A stretch of 54,253 nucleotides of DNA, taken from NCBI RefSeq assembly GCF_009663145.1, contig NZ_VKHR01000032.1, positions 581 to 54,833 of the forward strand, given 5' to 3'. The notes below the pieces were generated by a model. It was given only the letters and a program-made list of their open reading frames with translations. It was not told where the DNA came from and searched no databases. Shown piece by piece: positions 8,084-16,894 of this stretch; the stretch's first letter is position 1, and each line of letters begins with the position of its first letter. The stretch comes from Shewanella sp. TC10. GTDB lineage: Bacteria; Pseudomonadota; Gammaproteobacteria; Enterobacterales; Shewanellaceae. A program made the position numbers and the translations under genes.

Positions 8084-8578
8084 ATGAAATCCCCCACTCA
8101 ACGCGGTTTTACTTTAATTGAACTTGTGGTTGTTATTATTATTCTTGGTATTTTAGCGGTTGTTGCAGCCCCTAAATTTATTGATATTAAATCCGATGCC
8201 GTTAAGGCGAATTTAAGCAGCTTACAAGGCAGTATTCAATCAGCTAATTCGTTAGTTTATTCAAAAGCGGTTATTGGCTCTCAAGAGGCACTTGATCCCG
8301 GTGAGATTGATCATAACGGCATCAAAATATCGACTACCCTAGGTTATATCACAGCAACTAACGTTAACTTACCTAAAGCTATAGAAGGCTCTTTCGCTCA
8401 GATGGCAGGAGTAACTGATGAATTTAGTGAAGATTGGGGCATTTACAATATTCCAAACTCTGGTGTGTATATATTTCCTCAAGGTTACGACATAAGCAGT
8501 AATTGCTCATTGCGCTACTTGGTTGATGTTACCAATTCAGAGCCCGTTTTCTATCAAATAACCGATACTGGCTGTTAA
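8084..8578 (+). CDS. MSHA-like type IV prepilin (orphan, copy 2)
   Basis: A 164-residue prepilin with a short seven-residue basic leader (MKSPTQRG), then FTLIELVVVIIILGILAVVAAPKF. Peptidase cuts after Gly, and Glu5 is present. The region after the helix (IKSDAVKANLSSLQGSIQSANSLVYSKA) parallels the pilin at 3846-4391, as does the C-terminal disulfide pair (CSLRYLVDV and TDTGC). The two pilins share the core helix almost residue for residue but differ in leader and variable loop, which suggests an old duplication. No assembly genes are near. The start follows a weak ribosome-binding region (GTGAATATTTGTT), so expression may be low. Confidence 0.9.
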   Translation: MKSPTQRGFTLIELVVVIIILGILAVVAAPKFIDIKSDAVKANLSSLQGSIQSANSLVYSKAVIGSQEALDPGEIDHNGIKISTTLGYITATNVNLPKAIEGSFAQMAGVTDEFSEDWGIYNIPNSGVYIFPQGYDISSNCSLRYLVDVTNSEPVFYQITDTGC

Positions 8579-8594
8579 ATTTTCCTGTGTTTTA

Positions 8595-8628
8595 AAAAGC
8601 CTGAAATGCTTATTTCAGGCTTTTTTTT
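8595..8628 (+). terminator. Terminator after pilin copy 2
   Basis: AAAAGCCTGAAAT and ATTTCAGGCTTTT form a 13-bp stem with a 4-nt loop and an 8-T tail, 16 bp past the stop codon. Confidence 0.9.
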
Positions 8629-8805
8629 GGATGGTCATTTTTATTTAGGCTTTATTGGCAGAATAAAAGTAAAACGGTAATCGATTATTTAGTAAAAAAT
8701 ATATGAGCTAATGCTGAAAATACCTATTTCGAGGTATGCTAAATTAGTATAAGTTAATGATCTGGTTCACAAATATTGATGCATAATTGTAGCTCTTTTG
8801 TAATA

Positions 8806-8819
8806 TTGTTCTAGATCAA
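8806..8819. promoter_or_regulatory. Candidate FNR/EtrA-type site before the porin
   Basis: TTGTTCTAGATCAA differs by one base from the FNR consensus TTGAT-N4-ATCAA and lies about 65 bp before the porin start codon. A weaker CRP-like half (ATGATCTGGTTCACA) lies near 8758-8772. Anaerobic or cAMP control is inference. Confidence 0.35.
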
Positions 8820-8883
8820 TTATTTCATTTCATTTCACCTTTATAACATCACCCGAGATGATGAAATAAAAGGATTACAATAA

Positions 8884-10080
8884 ATGAAATTAAGTACCCT
8901 CACATTAGCCGTTCTTGCCAGTTTAGCGACATCGGCCGTCTATGCTGAAACTGAAACTGTCGACCCATTGAAAAAAGCCTTTATCGATGACTCGTCAGTG
9001 AATGTGCAATTTAGATTGCGCTATGAAGATGTTGATGTTGCCAACGTCGATCAACAAAACCAAACGACTTTACGTACACGATTGACTTACCAAACTGGTG
9101 ATATTTATAACTTATTTGCATTAGCGGAAGTTGATGATGTTCGCTCTACAGATAATGAGTCACTGATTGCTGATTACAAATATACTCAAATCAACCAAGG
9201 GTTTATTGGTTATAAAGGCCCTGCAGACACCTTAGCTAAATTAGGCCGCCAACGCATTTTATTAGATAACCAGCGTTTTGTGGGTGGTGTGGGATTCCGT
9301 CAAAATGAGCAAACTTACGATGCGGTATCGATTAAAAATACCGCCATTGAAAACTTAACGGCTTACTATGCGTATGTGGCAAATGTAAATCGTATTTTCC
9401 CTGAAGGTTCAGGTAAAGAAGAACATGAAAACGAAACCAGTTTAATCAATATCAACTATAAAGGTTTAGAGTTCGTAAATTTAACCGGTTACGGTTACTT
9501 GATTGACAATACTGATGTTGCAGCCTTCTCTACAGATACCTTTGGTATTCGAGCTGCGGGTAATATCAAATTAGATGCGCTGAAAGTCAGTTATGAAGCT
9601 GAATATGCACAGCAGTCAGAAGGGAGTGATAACCCAGTAAGTTACAGCGCAGATTACTACAAGTTAGCTGCGGGTATTGATTTTGACGCATTTGGCGCCA
9701 AAGTGGGTTATGAAGTACTAGGTTCTGATAGTGGTAAAGCTGGCTTTATTACGCCTTTGGCAACACTTCATGCCTTTAACGGGTGGACTGACAAATTCTT
9801 ATTTGGCGGCAAAGGCAACTGGGATAATGGTTTGGTCGATACCCATGTGATCTTAACGGGTAAAGTTGCCGGTGTTAAATTACTCGCCAAATATCACCAG
9901 TTTGAATCAGATTATGGCGATATTGATATGGGAACAGAGTGGGGCGTTGCGGCCACTTATCCATTTGCTAAGCATTACAGTTTAGGTGTGAAATATGCCA
10001 GCTTCAGTGGTGCAGATGAAGGTTATGATTTCTCAAATGATACCGATAAATTATGGTTAACATTCCAAGCTAACTATTAA
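8884..10080 (+). CDS. Alginate-export-domain outer-membrane porin
   Basis: A 398-residue porin. The signal peptide is cleaved after VYA (about residue 21). The first strand is VNVQFRLRYEDVDV. The signature LGRQRILLDNQRFVGGVGFRQNEQTYDAVSI is characteristic of the alginate-export/AlgE-type beta-barrel superfamily. It ends in FQANY, an aromatic C-terminus suited to BAM insertion. In Shewanella-like bacteria such porins are often general or anion channels rather than alginate exporters, so the solute is uncertain. AAGGA precedes ATG by 9-10 bp. A candidate FNR-type site sits upstream and a strong terminator downstream; monocistronic. The alginate lyase at 29.4 kb is 20 kb away, so no operon link exists. 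Confidence 0.85.
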   Translation: MKLSTLTLAVLASLATSAVYAETETVDPLKKAFIDDSSVNVQFRLRYEDVDVANVDQQNQTTLRTRLTYQTGDIYNLFALAEVDDVRSTDNESLIADYKYTQINQGFIGYKGPADTLAKLGRQRILLDNQRFVGGVGFRQNEQTYDAVSIKNTAIENLTAYYAYVANVNRIFPEGSGKEEHENETSLININYKGLEFVNLTGYGYLIDNTDVAAFSTDTFGIRAAGNIKLDALKVSYEAEYAQQSEGSDNPVSYSADYYKLAAGIDFDAFGAKVGYEVLGSDSGKAGFITPLATLHAFNGWTDKFLFGGKGNWDNGLVDTHVILTGKVAGVKLLAKYHQFESDYGDIDMGTEWGVAATYPFAKHYSLGVKYASFSGADEGYDFSNDTDKLWLTFQANY

Positions 10081-10158
10081 TTTCAATCGAAATAAACATC
10101 TTGCAGTCACTCCTTTGGGTGAGTGGTGGCTGTTGTAACTCCCCCCTGCACCTAGTTT

Positions 10159-10187
10159 GCAGGAATCTATTTGATTCCTGCTTTTTT
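10159..10187 (+). terminator. Terminator after the porin
   Basis: GCAGGAATC and GATTCCTGC form a 9-bp stem with a 5-nt loop followed by six Ts. It may also serve convergent pdxY, which ends 11 bp away. Confidence 0.9.
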
Positions 10188-10197
10188 ATGACATTAT

Positions 10198-11052
10198 TTA
10201 TACCGCTTTAGCGTTAAACTTCTCGCTCGGATTAACTAATTCAGCTTGAGCCGCAATGGTTTGTAGTTCCCATTCTTGTCTTCTATGGGTTTCTTTTAAT
10301 ACCCCATAACAAGCGTTAGTAGCATGTTCAAATGCTGCTACAGCGTTCATGCCTTGTAATAGTCCACCAGTAAACAAAGCAGATATTAAATCCCCCACGC
10401 CAACAGGCTGGCGGTTAAATTCAAGTTGTGGTCGCTGGGAAATATACATGCCATCTGCAGTGGCTAACATCATGGTAAAGGTGTCATCGGCTATAGAGTG
10501 CAGGTGCTTTACTAATACGATTTTAGGTCCTAGAGTCAGTGCTTTTTGGCAGGCGAGTTTTGCTTGTTCTAGGTTATTGATTTCCATGCCTGTAAATTGA
10601 GTTAATTCAAATTGGTTAGGCACAATGACATCTGCGATAGGCATGACATCATTGATTAATTGCTCAGTGATCCCGTCTGCCAAAATGCAGCCTTTTTCAG
10701 GATCGCCCATCACTGGATCGCACACATAAATCGCATCAGGGTTTTGCTGTTTAACACTGTTAACGGTAAGGATAATTGCCTGGCATTGTTCTGCACTGCC
10801 TTGATAGCCAGAAAGTATCGCTTGGCAATCAGCCAGTTTACCTATGTTGTCGATACCTGTGACAAGTTGGTTGATGTCGTCAGCAGAAAATGCGCGACCT
10901 TTCCAACCTTGTTTATATTGGGTGTGATTTGAAAATTGCACCGTATGAATAGGCCACACTTCCATGCCCATGCGCTGCAGAGGAAACACTGCAGAACTGT
11001 TACCTGCATGCCCAAATACCACGTGGGATTGAATCGAAATAATACCTTTCAT
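10198..11052 (-). CDS. pdxY: Pyridoxal kinase PdxY
   Basis: A 284-residue ribokinase-superfamily enzyme that phosphorylates pyridoxal with ATP in B6 salvage. It starts [29 protein letters not shown], the PdxY/PdxK substrate loop; YVCDPVMGD is the central motif and [10 protein letters not shown] carries the catalytic Asp anion hole. The length matches PdxY (about 287). I chose ATG 11052 because AGGTC lies 7 nt upstream; an in-frame ATG at 11097 would add a hydrophobic 15 residues foreign to the family. It is near, but not cotranscribed with, the PLP-dependent aspartate decarboxylase gene. Confidence 0.93.
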   Translation of the reverse strand: MKGIISIQSHVVFGHAGNSSAVFPLQRMGMEVWPIHTVQFSNHTQYKQGWKGRAFSADDINQLVTGIDNIGKLADCQAILSGYQGSAEQCQAIILTVNSVKQQNPDAIYVCDPVMGDPEKGCILADGITEQLINDVMPIADVIVPNQFELTQFTGMEINNLEQAKLACQKALTLGPKIVLVKHLHSIADDTFTMMLATADGMYISQRPQLEFNRQPVGVGDLISALFTGGLLQGMNAVAAFEHATNACYGVLKETHRRQEWELQTIAAQAELVNPSEKFNAKAV

Positions 11053-11298
11053 GTAATGACCTATTATAAGTAATGTTGTGATGAACAATGCGAGCACAAT
11101 AATGGAAGAATGCTGTGCTCTGACAATGATGGAGCTGGTTAACGTTAGCTTATAAAGGCTAACGCGATTGATTTCAATATGGCTAATGATAGTCTGTGAT
11201 CTTGAATAGTCATAATCCTTGTTGATGGATGAAACCCACCAGTAAAGCTCTCTTATTGGTAAGATTTTATGAAGATTCTTATAAAAAGGGGGCGAGCA

Positions 11299-11327
11299 TA
11301 AAAAACGCCAATCTGATGATTGGCGTT
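11299..11327 (-). terminator. Terminator of the aspT-aspD operon
   Basis: AACGCCAATC and GATTGGCGTT form a 10-bp stem with a 4-nt loop; on the minus strand it runs into six Ts. It lies about 105 bp past the aspD stop. Confidence 0.85.
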
Positions 11328-11372
11328 AGAAGTGACATTAGTATTTAAAACAGCATTAGTATTAACAATAGC

Positions 11373-11400
11373 ACTGTCACGAGTACTGTCACGAGTACTG
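11373..11400. repeat. 12-bp tandem repeat after aspD
   Basis: ACTGTCACGAGT occurs twice in perfect tandem (11373-11384, 11385-11396), followed by ACTG. It lies between the aspD stop codon and its terminator. Confidence 0.8.
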
Positions 11401-11431
11401 GCTCAGTTAAGTGAGCAAATACTCGTCTTCT

Positions 11432-13048
11432 TTATGCAGTAGCTGCTTGAAACTCTGTAAAGTAGTCGTTCAATACTGAACGTGTTTCGCGGCCAATTAA
11501 CTCGTATTCGTGATGAGTTAAGTTCGCTAAAGAAACGCGCACTGATGGGTGAACCACATCAAAGCCTTTACCAGGAAGTAAGATTACCCCTGTTTTATGA
11601 GCTAAACGGAATAGGAAGTCCTTGCCTTTGCCGCTGGCTTTAAACCATTCAACAAATGCTTCACCGTAAAGTTTGCCACCTAAAGTATCTAGCTCTAGTA
11701 AGGTGTAGTAATCAACGCGGTCGACGTTTTCTTCAACTTCAACACCCATGTTTTTGTAAAGGGTAATGTAACGTTCACGGATAATGCGTTTACAAGCTGC
11801 TTTGTAGTTGTCTTCTAAATCCATTAAGCAATTTAAAGAGAACAACGCCATTTGAACTTGCTGCGGTAATGCTAAACCCGCTGTGTGGTTTAGTGCAACC
11901 GCGCGGCTATCAGCAACGATACGGTCGATAAATTTAATGCTACGTGGATCTGGAGTGATCGTTTTGTAGCGGTTATCTAGCTCTAGCTGATGAGCTTCTG
12001 GTAGGGCACGCATAGCATCATCAAACACATTGCTGTGATGGATACCAATAGTGCCTAAACGCCAGCCGGTTGCACCGAAGTATTTTGAGAATGAGTACAC
12101 ACATAAAGTGTTGTATGGCAGTTTTGCAAACAGTGACACAAAGTTGTCTGCAAAGGTGCTGTATACGTCATCAGTAATGATAAATAAGTCACTACGCTGG
12201 GTGTTTACAAAGTCTGTTAAGCGGTTCAGCGTATCGTCAGAAAACTTCACTGATGCTGGGTTTGCTGGGTTAACCACACAAAGTAGCTTGATATCAGTAT
12301 CAGCTAATTTTTCAATTTCTGACTGTGGTAGCTGCCATGTGGTTTCATCAAGGCGAATTTCAACGATTTCTAGATCGTACTCTGCAAGCTCAGGGATCTC
12401 TAAGTAAGGGGTAAAGATTGGCGTGATAAGTGCTACTTTGTCACCTTTTTTCAGTAGGCCATTGTTTGCCATTGTTGCGAAGGTATAGGTCATTGACGCA
12501 GTGCCTCCTTCAGTTGCAAACAAATCAAAGTCAGAATTCATTGGCAAATCACCGTACATTTCTTCGCCGATGTACTGTTTAACGACTTTTTCAATGTTAG
12601 TTAGCATGCGTGATGGTACTGGGTAGTTACAAGCAAGGAATGCGTTAACAAATTCATGTAAGAAAGATTGCTTTTCGATGCCTAAACGGTCTTTGGCATA
12701 GCTAATCGCTTTTTGTAAAAACTCAACGCCGTCGCGACCTTGATTTGCTTTAGCAAAGGTATCAAAACGGGCAACAACACCATCACCATCTGGAATACCG
12801 CCAAACCCTTCATTCAGGTATGAGTAGCTGCGCTCTGACTCTTCTAGTGCAAAGTCACCTAAGCGAAGGAACGCTTTACGTGGCAAGGTGGCTAAAAAGT
12901 TTGGGTTACCACGGCCAGCATCTAATAAAGTGCGATCAGGTACTGCTTGTGCAACTTCGATAAGTTTATCTTTTAGTTCAAATGGGCTTAAGTCTGCAAA
13001 TTGAGTGAAGTCGATTGCCATTAGTTCGTTTGTGTTTTGGTTGTTCAT
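11432..13048 (-). CDS. aspD: Aspartate 4-decarboxylase / aminotransferase
   Basis: A 538-residue fold-type I PLP enzyme converting L-aspartate to L-alanine and CO2, with residual transaminase activity. Length and sequence fit the AspD/AsdA family. PLP residues: Lys322 in SFSKYFGATGWRLG (Schiff base), Asn260 in VVNPANP and the DDVY segment near 293-296; GRGNPNF near residue 45 is the family N-terminal substrate region. AAAGG lies 8 nt before ATG. It is second in an operon after aspT (113-bp gap with tandem repeats) and has its own terminator. With AspT it would form a proton-motive cycle: aspartate in, alanine out, one proton used per decarboxylation. Confidence 0.93.
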   Translation of the reverse strand: MNNQNTNELMAIDFTQFADLSPFELKDKLIEVAQAVPDRTLLDAGRGNPNFLATLPRKAFLRLGDFALEESERSYSYLNEGFGGIPDGDGVVARFDTFAKANQGRDGVEFLQKAISYAKDRLGIEKQSFLHEFVNAFLACNYPVPSRMLTNIEKVVKQYIGEEMYGDLPMNSDFDLFATEGGTASMTYTFATMANNGLLKKGDKVALITPIFTPYLEIPELAEYDLEIVEIRLDETTWQLPQSEIEKLADTDIKLLCVVNPANPASVKFSDDTLNRLTDFVNTQRSDLFIITDDVYSTFADNFVSLFAKLPYNTLCVYSFSKYFGATGWRLGTIGIHHSNVFDDAMRALPEAHQLELDNRYKTITPDPRSIKFIDRIVADSRAVALNHTAGLALPQQVQMALFSLNCLMDLEDNYKAACKRIIRERYITLYKNMGVEVEENVDRVDYYTLLELDTLGGKLYGEAFVEWFKASGKGKDFLFRLAHKTGVILLPGKGFDVVHPSVRVSLANLTHHEYELIGRETRSVLNDYFTEFQAATA

Positions 13049-13126
13049 AGTATGTACCTTTGATATTTAAAAATTTGATATTGGCGAGCTAGTTAAGTGA
13101 ACTCACTCGCCGAAATGTTGTTAAGT

Positions 13127-13164
13127 TTGAAACTATTACTTTGAAGCTATTACTTTGAAGCTAC
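13127..13164. repeat. 14-bp tandem repeat starting at the aspT stop codon
   Basis: On the coding strand the unit TAGCTTCAAAGTAA begins with aspT's own TAG stop and recurs almost exactly, with a third partial copy (about 2.7 units). Each unit carries stop-like TAG and TAA. Confidence 0.8.
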
Positions 13165-14864
13165 TGTGTTGACACGATGCCGACGATGATTGGGCCCCAA
13201 AGGGTGAGCAATACATTGGCAATGGCATAAGTCACTGTGAAAGCAAATACCGGTGTCGCGTTGCCCGCTTTTTCAAGTAAGGCTGCGAATGCTGGGTTAG
13301 CGCTGCGGCCACCAGAAACACAAGCTAATGCTTCAATTGGGTTCTTAATTTTCAATACGTAGTAAGAAATAAAGAATGAAATGATTTGTGGAATAATGGT
13401 CACTGCCATACCCAAGAACAATAAAGTTAAACCGTGTTCTTTCATGGTATTAATGGCTTCTGGACCCGCTTGTAGACCAACAATGCCGACAAACACAGCT
13501 AAACCAAAGTCACGTAAGAAGTTAGATGCACCTAGAGGTAGTGAGCCAATAGCAGGCTTACGGCTACGTAACCAACCCACGAATAAGCCTGAAATTAAAC
13601 AACCTGCACCAGAACCAATCGTGACGGGAATACCGGCAATTTCGAAACTGATTAGGCCAATTAGTAGTCCAGCCACCATACCTAAACCAAAGAAGATATA
13701 ATCAGTGGCAAAGGCTGAACCTAAACGCTTACCAATATTTTTCTCTACACGGTTGATGTCTTTTGCGGTACCCGTTAACTGAATGATGTCGTCTTTAGCG
13801 ACGATAAAGTCAGCATCAACGTCTTGTGAATGACCGCCTCGAATAATGTCTGTGACATAAACACCACGGTAAGTATCCGCATTCGCTTTTGCTTTAACTT
13901 CTGCAATGGTTTTACCCACTAAGCTGGCATCTTTAGCAATAAGCTGACGGTTTTCTTCAATTAAGTTGATGCCTTTTGGCATAACGACTTCGCGAGTTGC
14001 AGTGTTCATATAACCTGCAATCGCTTCACGGCGGCCAGTGACAATGACAATGTCGCCAGCTTGAATTGTGATGTCTTTATCAAGCTCAATGGCATTACCG
14101 TTACGGTCAATCATTTCGATAGCGACATCGAGCAAATCTTTATTAATTTGTTGACTAGTGCGGCCAATAAAATCGCTGCTGTCATCAATTTGATAGGCAC
14201 GAGATACAAGGTCGGTAATAGCGTTAAACTCACCTGCTGCCAGCTCAGGTTTCCCGTTTGACATTTTTTCAGCAAGCTTAAGTGCTTCACCACGGATATC
14301 CCATTTCATGAAGGTCGGAATTAACCATGACACCATCAAGATTGGGCCTAATGAACCAAAGATGTAGGTCACGGCATAACCAACTGCAACGTTAGTTTGC
14401 ATAAGCTGTTTAGCTTCTTCGGTGACGTTGCCTAGCTGTGATATAGCATCACCTGCGGTACCAATAATCGCTGATTGTGTTAAGCCACCTGCTGCAAGAC
14501 CTGCTGCTGTACCGCTATCAAGATCAAACATCAATGCTGCTGCAAGTACACAGAGTAAACCTGTGACTGTCATAACAACTGCAGATAACAAGATGTTGAT
14601 GGTTCTGAAGTTAAGCGCACTGAAGAATTGTGGTCCGCCTTGATAACCTACTGCGTAAATGAATAACGCGAAGAAGATGGTTTTAACACCTGGATCTATT
14701 TGTACTCCAAATTGGCCAATTAACACGCCCATGATTAAGGTTCCTGCTACGCCACCAAGCACAAAACGGCCGATGGTGATTTTACCGATGAGGTAACCTA
14801 ACGCGAGTGTAATAAATAAAGCGATGTAAGGAGATACGGCAAATAGATTTTCGATAATGCTCAT
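13161..14864 (-). CDS. aspT: Aspartate:alanine antiporter AspT
   Basis: A 567-residue inner-membrane exchanger of the AAEx family. An N-terminal block of about five transmembrane helices (residues 10-185) and a C-terminal block (about 385-560) flank a cytosolic region with two TrkA-C (RCK_C) domains: about 205-290 (ITIQAGDIVIVTGRR) and 295-370 (DDIIQLTGTAKDINRVEK). The repeated GxGxAG-type motifs (TQSAIIGTAGDA, GGRSANPAFAALLEKAG) are those of the family. Length is close to the 543-residue Tetragenococcus protein. It is first in the aspT-aspD operon, and its 5' leader contains a nested inverted repeat. The LysR gene upstream is separated by a terminator. Confidence 0.93.
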   Translation of the reverse strand: MSIIENLFAVSPYIALFITLALGYLIGKITIGRFVLGGVAGTLIMGVLIGQFGVQIDPGVKTIFFALFIYAVGYQGGPQFFSALNFRTINILLSAVVMTVTGLLCVLAAALMFDLDSGTAAGLAAGGLTQSAIIGTAGDAISQLGNVTEEAKQLMQTNVAVGYAVTYIFGSLGPILMVSWLIPTFMKWDIRGEALKLAEKMSNGKPELAAGEFNAITDLVSRAYQIDDSSDFIGRTSQQINKDLLDVAIEMIDRNGNAIELDKDITIQAGDIVIVTGRREAIAGYMNTATREVVMPKGINLIEENRQLIAKDASLVGKTIAEVKAKANADTYRGVYVTDIIRGGHSQDVDADFIVAKDDIIQLTGTAKDINRVEKNIGKRLGSAFATDYIFFGLGMVAGLLIGLISFEIAGIPVTIGSGAGCLISGLFVGWLRSRKPAIGSLPLGASNFLRDFGLAVFVGIVGLQAGPEAINTMKEHGLTLLFLGMAVTIIPQIISFFISYYVLKIKNPIEALACVSGGRSANPAFAALLEKAGNATPVFAFTVTYAIANVLLTLWGPIIVGIVSTQ

Positions 14865-14894
14865 AATATTTGCTGCCTTAAAATTTAATTCAAA

Positions 14895-14937
14895 AGTGAA
14901 TAATCACTGGTTAATTTGAACCATTTACTTATTCACT
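14895..14937 (-). promoter_or_regulatory. Nested inverted repeat in the aspT leader
   Basis: AGTGAATAA (14895-14903) pairs with TTATTCACT (14929-14937), and inside them TGGTT pairs with AACCA. The arms are separated by nearly symmetric 4- and 5-nt gaps. It lies 30-73 bp before the aspT start and could be an operator or an mRNA structure. Confidence 0.5.
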
Positions 14938-15316
14938 ATTAAACTGAATGTGAGTGATAGTTCGTGGTTTCGGCAGCAATATTAGGGCAGTAAACTAGAC
15001 ACAATTAATCTCATTTGATGGATCGAACCCTTCATAGTGTTTTGTCCAGAGAGAAAATAGTGTGGTTTGATGTATTAGGTTATTGATTTTTATCAGTGAA
15101 ATTGAAGGTAGGAACCTAGAGGGGGAGATTATTATATTTGAGCAATTTTTTGCAGAAATATCCCTTAAGAGATATGAAAAGAGGTAAGTCGTGAAGCTGC
15201 ACCCTATTCAGACCGAGTGAAAAGTGAAAAGTGAAAAATGAAGAGTAAAACGGATGAAAAACGGCTTATTGGTTGTGCCCAATAAGCCGTTAAAAGAAAA
15301 GTGACTAACAGTTAAA
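14938..15316. other. Upstream region of aspT and 3' end of the LysR gene
   Basis: Apart from the LysR terminator and a short GTGAAAA tandem (three perfect 7-bp units, 15217-15237), I see no gene or clear operator here. Confidence 0.4.
15255..15291 (-). terminator. Terminator of the AaeR-like LysR gene
   Basis: AACGGCTTATTGG and CCAATAAGCCGTT form a 13-bp stem with a 6-nt loop; on the minus strand it is followed by TTTTT. It lies 26 bp past the stop. Confidence 0.9.
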
Positions 15317-16219
15317 TTACTCTGAACTTTGAGGGTAGACAAACTCTGCAAATATGTTGGAGATAATCGCTTTAATTGGCGCAATTTGTTTTGAATGCGG
15401 TGCCCAAAGCGCTACAGGGACACTAATATGGTCAAGAGTTTGTTCAGATGTGAACGTGACGACTTTGTCTTTGAAGCTTGGTGATATGGATACTAAGCTA
15501 GGCAATAAAGCCCAGCCAACATTCGCTTCGAGTAATCTGAGTATTAATGTCATTTGATCGATCATTTCATGATCTGAAGATAAGATGACTTTGCTTTCCA
15601 TTTCGTCATCGAGCATCGCTTTGAGTATAAATTGCTTTGATGATTTCATCATAGCCATGGTTTTACTGATAGGTGCCGTAGCTAATGGGTGCTCTTTACC
15701 TGTGTATAAATAAAAATCTAAATTCTTTAAAAAGGTAAAGTCGATACTGTTGACCACTTTGCTGTTGTAAACATTGACAATAGCCAGATGAATACTGCCA
15801 TCTGCAATGCCTTTTTTGATTTCTGGTTTAGTGCGCACTACAAAGTGCACTTTCATATTGGGAAACTCTTCCAATAGCTTAATACGAATGTCGGTTAAGA
15901 TCCCAGGAGACATGAAGCTGCCATAAGCGATAGTAATAGATTCAAGCCCACCAAAAGATAAACTGAGCGCCACTTTATCGAAAGTGAGTGCTTGCTGCAC
16001 TGTCGTTTTAGCGTAACTGTATAGCAGCTCACCATCCTCAGTTGCTTCGACACTGCGACCGACGCGATTAAACAGTTCAACTGCGACTTGATCTTCTAAG
16101 TTAGTAATCACTTGCCCAATGGTTGTACGGTGCTTATCTAACTTAACTGCAGCTTTACTAAATGAGCGCTGTTCATAAACCGCAACGAATGCGCGTAATT
16201 GCTCTAAGCTAAAATTCAT
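15317..16219 (-). CDS. LysR-type regulator, probably of the adjacent efflux operon
   Basis: A 300-residue regulator. The N-terminal winged helix-turn-helix (FSKAAVKLDKHRTTIGQVITNLEDQ, about residues 20-45) is followed by an effector-binding domain from about residue 90. The helix is unusual: RTTIGQVI replaces the common PSAVSxxI. It is divergent from the DUF1656-HlyD-FUSC operon, the same arrangement as AaeR with AaeXAB, so control of efflux by aromatic acids is the likeliest role. It also lies upstream of aspT on the same strand but is cut off by a terminator, which makes aspT control less likely. Confidence 0.85.
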   Translation of the reverse strand: MNFSLEQLRAFVAVYEQRSFSKAAVKLDKHRTTIGQVITNLEDQVAVELFNRVGRSVEATEDGELLYSYAKTTVQQALTFDKVALSLSFGGLESITIAYGSFMSPGILTDIRIKLLEEFPNMKVHFVVRTKPEIKKGIADGSIHLAIVNVYNSKVVNSIDFTFLKNLDFYLYTGKEHPLATAPISKTMAMMKSSKQFILKAMLDDEMESKVILSSDHEMIDQMTLILRLLEANVGWALLPSLVSISPSFKDKVVTFTSEQTLDHISVPVALWAPHSKQIAPIKAIISNIFAEFVYPQSSE

Positions 16220-16667
16220 TGAGTATAGGCTCCATTTATCATTATGTCTGGCTAAGTGACTCGGCGCGCGATGTCATTTGATATTGTTTGAGAAAATTAT
16301 CTTCAAAAGTCAGTGTAATTAAACCCTGTATCAATTGAAACAGTAAGTAATTGTATTCAGTTGCTTATGTGTATTTCTTTACTTTTGTTATTCATTGTCA
16401 TTATTAGTTTTAACAAACCTACTCCAAATGCGTCTGTTTGAGCGACGCTAAGCTCATTGAATATGAGTCAGTCACATTACATTGTTAAAGATAGTCTTTA
16501 TTTAGCCATTGGTACAAGAGTCAGTCTTGGGAATAATTTTGACGGGTCTCATCCTCTTTAAGCGATTCAGTTAAACAATAATCAATCGATACAATAGTCG
16601 TCATTAGCAGCATTGCTTATCTAGAGATGCTGCTCCCTTTTTAGTTATAACTCGATTGGTGACACAA
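16220..16667. other. Divergent promoter region, LysR gene / efflux operon
   Basis: A non-coding gap of about 450 bp. It must contain the operator for the LysR regulator, but I could not identify a convincing T-N11-A palindrome. No repeats or open frames stand out. Confidence 0.35.
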
Positions 16668-16871
16668 ATGCCTCATGAATTTGCGATTGGAGAAGTGTAC
16701 TTTCCACCATTGTTAATTGTTGTAATGCTAGCTTATTTTCTTACCGTTGCGGTTACATTTGTTGCTGGCAAACTCGGTTGGCAGCGTGTGATAGCGTTGC
16801 CAGCATTAGTTGAGCTTTGCATGGTGGTGATATTTACCGTGTTATTAAGTCGATTTATCGCTTTTACCTAA
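16668..16871 (+). CDS. DUF1656 small membrane protein (AaeX-like)
   Basis: A 67-residue inner-membrane protein with two transmembrane helices. It starts MPHEFAIGEVYFPPLLIV, the DUF1656 signature, as in AaeX. Such proteins accompany the AaeA/AaeB efflux pair; their function is unknown. I chose ATG 16668; a GTG 12 bp earlier is possible. It is the first gene of a three-gene operon and ends 23 bp before the adaptor gene. Confidence 0.88.
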   Translation: MPHEFAIGEVYFPPLLIVVMLAYFLTVAVTFVAGKLGWQRVIALPALVELCMVVIFTVLLSRFIAFT

Positions 16872-16894
16872 CTCATCAGATTTTGGAGCTTGTT

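Noticed and set aside
14864..15317. LysR regulator assigned to aspT
   Set aside because: A strong terminator lies between them, and the divergent efflux operon is the more typical partner of this arrangement.
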